From: an uncultured Collinsella sp.
GTDB taxonomy: Bacteria; Actinomycetota; Coriobacteriia; Coriobacteriales; Coriobacteriaceae
Direction of reading: 5' to 3'
Assembly: GCA_902470345.1 (NCBI GenBank)
Contig: CABRGB010000049.1
Span: 1 to 12,189 of the forward strand
Length of the DNA stretch: 12,189 nucleotides
Every line of letters begins with the position of its first letter. The stretch's first letter is position 1. Positions 1-5,401 of the stretch are shown piece after piece. The notes beneath the pieces were generated by a model, which made no database searches, was not told where the DNA came from, and saw only the letters and a program-made list of their open reading frames with translations. Position numbers and translations under genes: made by a program.

Positions 1-234
1 CTTGCGACCTGGATTGCTCGTTCGGGGCTGCCGGTGCGACGCTTCTTTAACTCGTCGGGCATGAAATATCGAGAGCTGGGCCTGAAGGCTCGCCTGGATG
101 CAGGTATGACGGACCAGGAATGCTGCGAGCTGCTGGCGACCGACGGCATGCTGGTTAAGCGTCCGCTGCTGGTGGGCGACGACTTCGCGATCCCCGGCTT
201 TAAGGAAGCGGCTTGGACCGAGGCGTTGCTGTAG
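1..234 (+). CDS. ArsC/Spx-family protein (arsenate reductase family), 3' end only
   Basis: The reading frame is open from base 1 and ends at TAG 232-234, giving the last 77 residues of a protein that starts outside the window. The visible sequence carries the family's C-terminal signature: an RRFFNSSG-type segment, then KYRELGLK, then a DGMLVKRPLLVGDD segment and a GFKEAAW-type end. This is the pattern of the small thioredoxin-fold ArsC/Spx/YffB family, usually about 115-120 aa, so roughly 40 N-terminal residues are missing, including the region that would hold the CxxC or single redox cysteine. Without it I cannot separate an arsenate reductase from a regulator-like or uncharacterised Spx relative. 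Proteins with this 'MLVKRPLLV' form are commonly annotated only as 'arsenate reductase family'. No terminator with a T-tract follows; the palindromes at 242-349 may do that job. Confidence 0.85.
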   Translation, partial: LATWIARSGLPVRRFFNSSGMKYRELGLKARLDAGMTDQECCELLATDGMLVKRPLLVGDDFAIPGFKEAAWTEALL

Positions 235-241
235 CGGCTGC

Positions 242-287
242 GGAAAGTGTGTCCCGTTTCGAGCGCTGATTCTGGGACACGGTTTCC
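242..287. repeat. 46-bp palindromic repeat, copy A
   Basis: The arms GGAAAGTGTGTCCC (242-255) and GGGACACGGTTTCC (274-287) pair over 14 positions with one mismatch and one G-T pair around an 18-nt loop; a further C-G pair (241/288) extends the stem. It lies between two convergent genes, 7 bp after the ArsC-family stop. There is no T-tract, so it is not a classical intrinsic terminator, although a stem this long could block transcripts from both sides. It matches copy B (304-349) in inverted orientation. Confidence 0.75.
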
Positions 288-303
288 GGTTGAGGGCTCG
301 ACG

Positions 304-349
304 GGAAACTGCGCCCCGGAATTCGCTTTCAGAATGGGATGCACTTTCC
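304..349. repeat. 46-bp palindromic repeat, copy B (inverted relative to copy A)
   Basis: The outline is identical to copy A: GGAAA, 9 nt, an 18-nt loop, 9 nt, TTTCC. The arms GGAAACTGCGCCCC (304-317) and GGGATGCACTTTCC (336-349) pair with two mismatches and one G-T pair. Compared with the reverse complement of copy A, 33 of 46 positions agree, including part of the loop, so the two are related in inverted orientation. Both stop short of the 3' end of the minus-strand gene at 369. Confidence 0.65.
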
Positions 350-368
350 GCTGGCGGGCCTGCCCCGG

Positions 369-779
369 TCAGTCCTCCAGCTGCGCCCATTCGTGTGGGT
401 CGTAGATCTTTACGCGTTTGTCGGGCGTGTCGCTCCAGTACTCTTCGTCCATAAAGGGCAGGTATGCCTGAATGCCGGGGCAGATAAACGGAATCCGCTG
501 CCGCTGCAGGCGCTCGCGCTGCCGCCGCCCCAGGTTCGTCTCGGATATGACGGTCGGCATGCCGGACAGCTCGACGAGGCTTGCCTGGATGCGCTTGAGG
601 TCGGGGAGCGCCGCATGCCATGACGTCCGCATGATCAAAAATGAGGCGCGGCGGTAGTTTGCCTGCATCACCGTGATGGCGGGGCGCAGTGTGGGATGGA
701 TTTTGTCCCGCTCGGGCCAAAGGTCAGCAGTGATCTCGAGGCCCAGGGTCTCCCATAGGTAATCAAGCTCTTCGTCCAT
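369..779 (-). CDS. Hypothetical protein, possibly a truncated MarR-like regulator
   Basis: This minus-strand frame encodes 136 aa from ATG (777-779) to TGA (369-371). A GAGG sits four bases upstream of the start, a modest ribosome binding site. The protein is soluble with no signal peptide, and has a basic segment RRQRERLQRQRIPFICPG followed by AYLPFM near residue 108. An 'RxRL...IPFIxPG...YLPF' pattern reminds me of the N-terminal half of a Firmicutes/Actinobacteria group annotated as MarR-like winged-helix regulators, where a DNA-binding domain follows. Here the protein ends about 27 residues later with an acidic tail (DEEYW...WAQLED), so no winged helix is present. It could be a 3'-truncated remnant or an independent short family. 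Codon use fits the neighbours, and the long frame with a plausible start suggests a real gene. The function is unknown. Confidence 0.55.
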   Translation of the reverse strand: MDEELDYLWETLGLEITADLWPERDKIHPTLRPAITVMQANYRRASFLIMRTSWHAALPDLKRIQASLVELSGMPTVISETNLGRRQRERLQRQRIPFICPGIQAYLPFMDEEYWSDTPDKRVKIYDPHEWAQLED

Positions 780-944
780 GGCGCCTCGATATCTACGCGA
801 TCATTGATACTTCGATTGTGTTGCCTGGTGCTATCGTTTTCGCGGTAGAATCTGCCAACGGTTGACGGCTGCCGCTCGCGGCGTTTTGCCCTTCGTGTAC
901 AGCGGTCGGCTTCACAGGTCCTTCACGGGTTGGACGAAATTAGG

Positions 945-979
945 CCAATTTGACCGAATTTCAAAAAAGTCAAAATTGG
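945..979. other. AT-rich inverted repeat upstream of the tRNA promoter
   Basis: CCAATTTGAC (945-954) and GTCAAAATTGG (969-979) are inverted copies differing by one extra T, with an A-rich loop. The element ends just before the -35 hexamer at 983, so it sits where an UP element or upstream factor site would act. A terminator role is less likely because no gene reads into it on the plus strand. Confidence 0.4.
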
Positions 980-982
980 GGC

Positions 983-1011
983 TTGCGTCACGGCGAGACT
1001 TCCCGTATATT
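983..1011 (+). promoter_or_regulatory. Promoter of the tRNA-Gln/tRNA-Glu unit
   Basis: TTGCGT (983-988) and TATATT (1006-1011) are separated by exactly 17 bp, matching the housekeeping sigma consensus at 4/6 and 5/6 positions. Transcription would begin near 1018, giving a 5' leader of about 38 nt before the tRNA. The rest of 780-982 shows no gene I can support. Confidence 0.7.
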
Positions 1012-1055
1012 TCTTTCTTGCGCAAAGGCACAGCCGAGCGCAGCGATGCAGTCAT

Positions 1056-1129
1056 TGGGATGTCGTCTAATGGCAGGACAGCGGATTCTGGTTCCGTCAA
1101 TGGGGGTTCGACTCCCTCCATCCCAGCCA
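1056..1129 (+). tRNA. tRNA-Gln (anticodon CUG)
   Basis: A full cloverleaf can be drawn. The acceptor arms TGGGATG (1056-1062) and CATCCCA (1119-1125) pair over 7 bp. The anticodon stem GCGGA/TCCGT encloses the loop TTCTGGT with CTG at 1088-1090, reading the CAG codon. The T-stem is 1102-1106/1114-1118 with loop TTCGACT. G1126 is the discriminator base and CCA (1127-1129) is encoded. The weak U1-A72 pair is typical of bacterial tRNA-Gln. It is the first gene of a two-tRNA unit, 17 bp before tRNA-Glu. Confidence 0.95.
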
Positions 1130-1146
1130 TTGCATTTGCTACATAT

Positions 1147-1223
1147 GGCCCGTTCGTCTAGCGGTTTAGGACGCCGCCCTCTCAAGGCGGAGATCACCAG
1201 TTCGAATCTGGTACGGGCTACCA
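1147..1223 (+). tRNA. tRNA-Glu (anticodon CUC)
   Basis: The acceptor arms GGCCCGT (1147-1153) and ACGGGCT (1213-1219) pair over 7 bp, with G-U as the first pair. The anticodon stem CCGCC/GGCGG (1174-1178/1186-1190) holds the loop CTCTCAA, with anticodon CTC at 1181-1183 reading GAG. The T-loop is TTCGAAT, the discriminator is A1220 and CCA (1221-1223) is encoded. It is cotranscribed with the tRNA-Gln gene and followed 11 bp later by an intrinsic terminator. Confidence 0.96.
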
Positions 1224-1234
1224 CAAAATGAATG

Positions 1235-1264
1235 CCCGGGCCTCGCAAGAGACCCGGGTTTTGT
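1235..1264 (+). terminator. Intrinsic terminator of the tRNA unit
   Basis: CCCGGG (1235-1240) pairs with CCCGGG (1253-1258), and the inner CTC/GAG closes a GCAA tetraloop with one C-A mismatch between the two stems. TTTT follows directly at 1259-1262. An ACAAAA just upstream (1223-1228) can extend pairing across the T-tract. The position right behind tRNA-Glu fits a transcript end. Confidence 0.9.
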
Positions 1265-1318
1265 GTATCGACCGTATATGCGGCGCCTGCCGTGTTTCGC
1301 TCAGATCGAGGAGTAGCC

Positions 1319-2236
1319 ATGGATCTGCCCATCAGCTTGCAAGACATCACGTATGCCGAGAACTATCTGGCGCAGGGCGACCTGGCTACGGCGACACCGC
1401 TGCTGGAGCGCCTGGTGGAGCTCGCCGAGGAGTATATCGACGCCGAGTGCAAGACGGAGGAGAAGCGCCAATACTTTAGCTTCGATAGCAAGTTTGAGCG
1501 CTTGGCCTATCGCCGCGTGGAGAAGGATCCGCGCGAGCTCGTGCAGGTCGAGGTGCCGTTTGATCGCCTGTACTCTGACATGGCGTTTGCCTACATTCGC
1601 CAGCAGGATTATGTGAGCGCTCGTAATGCCCTGATGCAGGCTGTGCGTTGGGACCCCATGAACTGCAACTATCGCTTGGACTTGGCCGAGCTGTTCCGCG
1701 CACTCGAGGACAAGCAAGAATGGGCATCGCTCTCGTTCTCGGTGCTGGAGCGTGCGAGCGATGGCAAGTGCGCCGCCCGCGCCTATTCCAACCTGGGCCA
1801 GTATTTCCTTGAGCCTGAGACCGAGAACGTCTCGGCGGCCGTGGGCTGCGCGCGTCTGGCACTGCGCTTAGCGCCCAACGATGCGCACACGACGCGCCTG
1901 CTGAACAAGATCCATACCACCTATCCGGATGCCGCCGATGAGAGCGACGATCACGTGATGGGTGAACTGGCCCTGCAAGGCGTGCCGACCTCGCCTTCGG
2001 CCGAGATTGCTATCTGCCTGATTATGTGCGCGACCGATGCTGCAAGCGACGGCGACAAGCAGGAGGCGACGCGCCTGACGGTGCGTGCTCGTGACTTGGT
2101 GGGCGAGGAGGCCTGCGCGGCGATTATCAAACTGGTGCGCGAGAGCGACGCCGAGCTCAATGCTGAGCGCAAGGCAAAGCGCGACGCCGCGGGCTCAAAC
2201 GCCGATGGAGCCAAGGAGGCCGGCGATGCCCAGTAA
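1319..2236 (+). CDS. TPR-like helical repeat protein, upstream partner of smpB
   Basis: The start is ATG 1319, chosen because GAGGAG (1308-1313) lies five bases upstream; an in-frame extension to 1232 would begin inside the tRNA terminator and has no binding site. The protein has 305 aa and is cytosolic, without signal or membrane segments. Helical hairpins of tetratricopeptide type are visible: around residues 85-115 (AFAYIRQQDYVSARNALMQA, then VRWDP), around 120-145, and around 154-188 (a YSNLGQYF helix, then a helix ending LRLAPND). The last 30 residues are charged and low in complexity. The C-terminal 11 bp overlap smpB, and the smpB ribosome binding site lies inside this gene, so the two are translated as a coupled pair. 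That suggests, but does not prove, a role linked to translation quality control. No promoter is obvious between the terminator and the start. The exact function is unknown. Confidence 0.88.
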   Translation: MDLPISLQDITYAENYLAQGDLATATPLLERLVELAEEYIDAECKTEEKRQYFSFDSKFERLAYRRVEKDPRELVQVEVPFDRLYSDMAFAYIRQQDYVSARNALMQAVRWDPMNCNYRLDLAELFRALEDKQEWASLSFSVLERASDGKCAARAYSNLGQYFLEPETENVSAAVGCARLALRLAPNDAHTTRLLNKIHTTYPDAADESDDHVMGELALQGVPTSPSAEIAICLIMCATDAASDGDKQEATRLTVRARDLVGEEACAAIIKLVRESDAELNAERKAKRDAAGSNADGAKEAGDAQ

Positions 2237-2696
2237 GCGCGAGCGCAAGCTTATCTCCAAGAATCGCTCGGCGCATCACGAGTACTTTATCGATGAGACC
2301 TTTGAGTGCGGCATCGAACTGAGCGGTACCGAGGTCAAGTCGATTCGCGAACGTGCGTGCCAGATCACCGACACCTTTGCACTGATTCGTGGCGGCGAGT
2401 GCTGGCTCGTGGGCCTGCATATTCACCCTTATAGCCATGGCGGCGTGTGGAACCGCGACCCTGATCGCCGTCGTCGTCTGCTGCTGCACCGCAAGGAGAT
2501 CGACTTTCTCGACGGCAAGCTGCGTAATCGCGGCTATGCCCTGGTGCCGCTGGAGCTCTACTTTAATACCGACGGCCGCGTAAAGCTGCTGCTGGGCCTA
2601 GGCCGCGGCAAGAAGCTTTACGACAAGCGCGAGGATATGGCCAAGCGCGACGTCCAGCGCGAAATCGATCGTGCGCTCAAGGAGCGTAACCGCTAG
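2226..2696 (+). CDS. smpB: SsrA-binding protein SmpB
   Basis: SmpB binds tmRNA and delivers it with EF-Tu and GTP to stalled ribosomes for trans-translation. The protein is 156 aa, the usual family length. It shows the N-terminal core: a KNRSAHHEYFIDETFECGIEL-type segment, then GTEVKSIR around residues 38-45. An oligonucleotide-binding-like barrel follows, with LHIHPYSHG, and then HRKEI, LVPLELYF and LLLGLGRGKKLYDKRE. The basic C-terminal tail (REIDRALKERNR) folds in the ribosomal mRNA channel in known SmpB proteins. The start is ATG 2226, with a perfect AAGGAGG (2213-2219) six bases upstream. The tmRNA gene itself is not in the window. Confidence 0.98.
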   Translation: MPSKRERKLISKNRSAHHEYFIDETFECGIELSGTEVKSIRERACQITDTFALIRGGECWLVGLHIHPYSHGGVWNRDPDRRRRLLLHRKEIDFLDGKLRNRGYALVPLELYFNTDGRVKLLLGLGRGKKLYDKREDMAKRDVQREIDRALKERNR

Positions 2697-2710
2697 GCAC
2701 TCTGTATAAG

Positions 2711-2773
2711 TTGCGGTGGAATAGTTCCTGTTTGAGGCCAAATAGCCGACAAGCAGGAACTATTTCACCGCAG
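2711..2773. repeat. Long palindromic repeat after smpB
   Basis: TGCGGTGGAATAGTTCCTG (2712-2730) pairs with CAGGAACTATTTCACCGCA (2754-2772) with a single G-T pair. Pairing continues inward (TTTG/CAAG, one wobble) and outward (2711/2773), giving a stem of about 24 bp, and GGC/GCC can pair within the 15-nt apex. There is no T-tract after it, so it looks like a dispersed palindromic element or RNA stem and not a classical terminator. It is unrelated in sequence to the 59-bp units near the Nramp gene. Confidence 0.75.
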
Positions 2774-2824
2774 CTTGGTGGAGGGACTTGGCTGACCTGC
2801 AATCTTGGCACATATGTGTATGGG

Positions 2825-2853
2825 GCGGCGTCCGTTATGGGCGCCGCTTTTTT
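2825..2853 (+). terminator. Intrinsic terminator downstream of smpB
   Basis: GCGGCGTCC (2825-2833) and GGGCGCCGC (2839-2847) form a 9-bp stem with one G-U pair and loop GTTAT, followed by six T (2848-2853). It most simply ends the TPR-smpB transcript. Because it lies only 52 bp before the flavoprotein start and no clear promoter is seen between, it could also act as a leader attenuator if that gene is transcribed from further upstream. A weak candidate is TTGGCT (2788-2793), 17 bp, CATATG (2811-2816). Confidence 0.85.
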
Positions 2854-2904
2854 GTGGGTACATACATCCATGAGGTTCCAACCCGGGTTAGGGGAGTGAT
2901 TGTT

Positions 2905-3408
2905 ATGGACAAAACTGCGTTCTTTACCATGCCGAGCGGTCTGTACGTGGTGAGCGCCGCGGCAGACGGGCTGCGCGCCGGCTGCATCATCAACACGGCG
3001 GTGCAGGTGACATCCATGCCGCCGCGAATTTCGGTTGCCGTGAACAAGGACAACGTCACCTCGGGCGTCATCGCATCGGCCAAAGCGTTCGCGCTGACCG
3101 TGATCGATCAGACGGCCGATATGCTCTATATCGGCAACTTTGGCTTCCGCACCAGCAGCGATTATGACAAGTTTGCCAAATACGAGACCCGCGAGACGGC
3201 TCTGGGCATGCCCTATGTGCCCGAGCACGCGGCGGCCCTGTTGAGCTGCCGTTTGATCGACACTGTGGATGTGGGTACGCATCTACTGTTTATCGGCGAG
3301 GTCGAGGATGCCGAGCGCCTGAGCGACGAGACGCCGCTGACGTACGACTACTATCACAAGGTTCTGAAGGGCAAGACGCCTCCGAAGGCCTCGTCCTATC
3401 AAGGCTAG
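2905..3408 (+). CDS. Flavin reductase-like FMN-binding protein (Hrb-type flavin domain)
   Basis: The protein has 167 aa, and the start ATG 2905 follows GGGGAG (2891-2896) by eight bases. The sequence fits the FMN-binding split-barrel flavin reductase family: an N-terminal SGLYVVSA segment, GCIINTAVQVTSMPPRISVAV around residues 31-51, then IGNFGFRTSSDYDKF around 79-93, and VDVGTHLLFIGEVEDAE around 122-138. It closely resembles the flavin domain of anaerobe 'high-molecular-weight rubredoxin' (Hrb), including the ending PLTYDYYHKVLKGKTPPKA. Hrb passes electrons from NAD(P)H to flavodiiron proteins that reduce O2 or NO. In Hrb this domain is fused to a rubredoxin; here it stops, and a separate rubredoxin gene starts 89 bp later. 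A role in electron transfer for oxygen detoxification is inferred from family and context. No signal peptide or membrane segment is present. Confidence 0.9.
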   Translation: MDKTAFFTMPSGLYVVSAAADGLRAGCIINTAVQVTSMPPRISVAVNKDNVTSGVIASAKAFALTVIDQTADMLYIGNFGFRTSSDYDKFAKYETRETALGMPYVPEHAAALLSCRLIDTVDVGTHLLFIGEVEDAERLSDETPLTYDYYHKVLKGKTPPKASSYQG

Positions 3409-3425
3409 AATTGTTGTAAAAACAC

Positions 3426-3453
3426 TTGCATTATCTTATTGAGAACATATACT
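3426..3453 (+). promoter_or_regulatory. Promoter of the rubredoxin gene
   Basis: TTGCAT (3426-3431) and TATACT (3448-3453) are 16 bp apart in an AT-rich island unlike the surrounding DNA. Transcription would begin near 3460, leaving a leader of about 38 nt. The rubredoxin can therefore be made independently of the flavoprotein, although no terminator separates the two genes. Confidence 0.65.
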
Positions 3454-3459
3454 AATAAG
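3435..3459. promoter_or_regulatory. Candidate operator overlapping the rubredoxin -10 region
   Basis: CTTATT (3435-3440) and AATAAG (3454-3459) are perfect inverted 6-mers 13 bp apart, covering the promoter spacer and the -10 hexamer. A repressor bound here would block the promoter. The AT-rich palindrome is loosely like Fur/PerR-family sites, but I cannot match it to a named consensus. Confidence 0.35.
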
Positions 3460-3497
3460 CGAAGTACATCACCAGTCGCGTTCGAGAGGAGAACATC

Positions 3498-3641
3498 ATG
3501 GCTGAGGAGAAGAAGACGTATAAGTTCGTGTGCGTCGTTTGCGGTTACGAGGTTGAGGTCGATACGCCCGAGCTGCCCGAGGACTACGTGTGCCCGGTGT
3601 GCGGCGTCGGTCCCGATCAGTTTGAGCTCGTCGAGGAGTAA
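3498..3641 (+). CDS. Rubredoxin (47 aa)
   Basis: Rubredoxins carry one electron on a single iron bound by four cysteines. This short gene encodes 47 aa with both cysteine pairs: Cys12-x2-Cys15-Gly (FVCVVCGYE) and Cys32-Pro-x-Cys35-Gly (YVCPVCGVG). It ends in GPDQFELVEE, matching the usual rubredoxin end. It is shorter than the common 52-54 aa because the loop between the pairs is trimmed (residues 17-31, with LPEDYVCP kept). GAGAGGAG (3484-3491) lies six bases before ATG 3498. Upstream is the Hrb-type flavin protein, its likely electron donor; downstream partners such as a flavodiiron protein or rubrerythrin are not in the window. A strong terminator follows at 3681. Confidence 0.95.
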   Translation: MAEEKKTYKFVCVVCGYEVEVDTPELPEDYVCPVCGVGPDQFELVEE

Positions 3642-3680
3642 CTCGCAGGCACACGGCGAAAGCCGAACATAGCTCTGTCC

Positions 3681-3717
3681 AAGGGCCCCGGTCGGTCACC
3701 CCGGCCGGGGCCCTTTT
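3681..3717 (+). terminator. Strong intrinsic terminator after rubredoxin
   Basis: AAGGGCCCCGGTCGG (3681-3695) pairs with CCGGCCGGGGCCCTT (3701-3715) over 15 positions, one of them G-T, around the 5-nt loop TCACC, and TTTT (3714-3717) follows. It closes the flavoprotein-rubredoxin unit. Between here and the repeat array (3718-3784) I see no gene, only a small nested palindrome with CTGCTATTAGCAG (3741-3753) inside AGGCA/TGCCT (3730-3734/3758-3762). Confidence 0.93.
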
Positions 3718-3784
3718 CTTCCGTCCCCAAGGCATCACGGCTGCTATTAGCAGATCCTGCCTGTTGTGAGTCCGGCCGACCGTT

Positions 3785-4082
3785 TGTCTCGATCTGTAAC
3801 ATGTGGCGGCTCAAAAAGGGTCTACGTGTTACAGGTTGAGACAAAAGGTTGGAGCTGAAGAAATGTCTCGATCTATAACATCTAGAAGCGGAAATTGGGT
3901 CTACTTGTTACAGATTGAGACAAACCAAAACCATCCGGCAGAAGATCTCAATCTGTAACATCTAGCAGTGAAAACGGGGTCTACGTGTTACAGATTGAGA
4001 CAAACGGAGCTGTCCGTCGGAATGATCTCGATTTGTAGCATCTAGACATCAAAAGCGGGTCTAGATGTTACAGATCGAGACG
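3785..4082. repeat. Array 1: four 59-bp palindromic units at 80-bp pitch
   Basis: The units are 3785-3843, 3864-3922, 3944-4002 and 4024-4082. Each has a left arm like TGTCTCGATCTGTAACA, a variable centre of about 25 bp usually starting TCTAG and holding GGGTCTA, and a right arm like TGTTACAGATTGAGACA, the near-exact inverse of the left arm. Unit starts are 79, 80 and 80 bp apart, and the linkers of 20, 21 and 21 bp differ from one another. The array fills the space between the rubredoxin terminator and the 3' end of the convergent Nramp gene; the last unit ends 26 bp from that gene's stop. The palindromes could fold as RNA stems of about 17 bp in either transcript. The same family recurs at 5487-5705 in the same orientation. 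Confidence 0.95.
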
Positions 4083-4108
4083 TTTGCCTGGGTGGGTGCC
4101 CCGTCCCA

Positions 4109-5365
4109 TCACATCCCCGTTAGCAGTACGATGTCGAGAGCCGTTACGATGACACCGATCCCTACGAGCAACGCGTTGAGCGGGCGCGAGTTGGCGTATT
4201 TGCCCATGACGCGGGGCGAACCGGTGAGCCGTATGAGCACAAAGACCGTAATCGGCAATTGAAGCGACAGCAGCGCCTGACTCCAAATGAGACCCTCAAA
4301 AGGATTCGAGACGACCAGGCACGCCGCCACAGCGCCGACGAAACAGGCCGCCACCCCGATTGAGGAATGTCGGTCGTGGATGTCGTATTCCTCGTCGAAC
4401 ATGCCCGCGGTGATGGTTCCCGCCGCCATGCCCGCTGTCACACTACTCGATAGTCCCGCGAACAGCAGCGCCACCGCAAAGATGATTGAGCTTGCCGGGC
4501 CCAAGATGGGGGAGAGCGTGGCCGCTGCGACAGCGAGGTCGTCTACGACAATGCCGTGCGCAAAGAAGGTCGTTGCGGCCAGGATGACCATGGCCGAGTT
4601 GATTGCCCAGCCCACGCCCATCGAAAAGAGCGTGTCGAAGAGCTCATAGCGTAGACGTTCTTCGATAACCTGCTCGCCTTGGCCTTCGAAGTGCATGGAT
4701 TGGATGACCTCGGAGTGCAGGAAGAGGTTGTGGGGCATAACGACCGCGCCTAGGACACTTACGATAATTGCGGCCGAGCCGGTGGGCATACTGGGTGTGA
4801 CCCAGCTTGCGGCGGCCTGCGGCCAGTCGACCTTGACTAGTGCAAGCTCGGCTAAAAACGAAAGTCCCACCACGCCCACGAAGGCGATGATCCAGCGTTC
4901 GGCACGCTTGTAGGAGTTCGTCATGAGCATCGCCATCGATACTGCCGCCACGATGATGCAGCCGGTGCGCACAGGCAGCCCAAAGAGCATTTGAAGGGCA
5001 ATCGCGCCACCCAGGACTTCGGCCATGGCGGTGGCGACCGTGGCTAGATACGCGCTGCCGAGTATCGCACGCCCGACGAGGCGGGGCAGATGGCGCGTCG
5101 TGGCCTCGGCGAGACACATGCCCGTGGCGATGCCCAGGTGCGCCGCGTTGTGCTGCAAGACGATCAGCATAATCGTGGACAGCGTGACGATCCACAGCAG
5201 CGCGTAGCCAAACTGCGAGCCCGCGGCCATATTGGAGGCCCAGTTGCCCGGGTCGATAAAGCCGACGGTCACGAGCAGCCCGGGGCCGATATGCCGCGCA
5301 ATGTCTAGGCCTCCGTGACCACCGGTGCGCCGGGAGCCAAAGTGTTGTTTGAGATGGTTGATCAT
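4109..5365 (-). CDS. mntH: Nramp-family Mn2+/Fe2+ transporter (MntH-like)
   Basis: This minus-strand gene encodes a 418-aa polytopic inner-membrane protein that imports divalent metal with protons. The start is ATG at 5363-5365, chosen because CAGGAG (5372-5377) lies six bases upstream; a TTG 12 codons earlier lacks a site. Family hallmarks are present: GFIDPGN in the first membrane segment (DPGN at residues 38-41), QHNAAHLGIATG around 71-82, and AVVMPHNLFLHSE in the sixth segment (MPHN at 210-213). The methionine of MPH is kept, which in this family goes with Mn2+/Fe2+ selectivity, unlike the Mg2+-transporting relatives. About eleven hydrophobic segments fit the normal fold, and the length is usual (E. 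coli MntH has 412). It stands alone, between two arrays of the same repeat family, and is divergent from gltB. Regulation by manganese or iron is likely from family behaviour; see the promoter entry. Confidence 0.95.
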   Translation of the reverse strand: MINHLKQHFGSRRTGGHGGLDIARHIGPGLLVTVGFIDPGNWASNMAAGSQFGYALLWIVTLSTIMLIVLQHNAAHLGIATGMCLAEATTRHLPRLVGRAILGSAYLATVATAMAEVLGGAIALQMLFGLPVRTGCIIVAAVSMAMLMTNSYKRAERWIIAFVGVVGLSFLAELALVKVDWPQAAASWVTPSMPTGSAAIIVSVLGAVVMPHNLFLHSEVIQSMHFEGQGEQVIEERLRYELFDTLFSMGVGWAINSAMVILAATTFFAHGIVVDDLAVAAATLSPILGPASSIIFAVALLFAGLSSSVTAGMAAGTITAGMFDEEYDIHDRHSSIGVAACFVGAVAACLVVSNPFEGLIWSQALLSLQLPITVFVLIRLTGSPRVMGKYANSRPLNALLVGIGVIVTALDIVLLTGM

Positions 5366-5401
5366 GGTGCGCTCCTGCGTGCCGTTTGCTTGACGCCGCA
5401 A

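Noticed and set aside
862..1231. Open frames across the tRNA region on both strands
   Set aside because: They overlap two clear tRNA genes and their promoter and have no ribosome binding sites.
1232..1318. N-terminal extension of the TPR gene to an upstream ATG
   Set aside because: It begins inside the tRNA terminator hairpin and has no ribosome binding site; ATG 1319 has GAGGAG at the right distance.
2697..2904. tmRNA (ssrA) gene next to smpB
   Set aside because: There is no tRNA-like 3' end with TTCGA and CCA, no tag-peptide frame, and the space is too short.
3741..3753. CTGCTATTAGCAG palindrome as an operator
   Set aside because: It lies behind a strong terminator with no promoter or gene start nearby; probably incidental or part of a degraded repeat.
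3785..4082. CRISPR array
   Set aside because: Repeats are 59 bp, imperfect and fully palindromic with variable centres; linkers are only 20-21 bp, and no cas gene or leader is seen.
5366..5401. Twelve-codon extension of the Nramp gene from a TTG
   Set aside because: No ribosome binding site precedes it, and the extension would include the CAGGAG that serves the ATG at 5363-5365.
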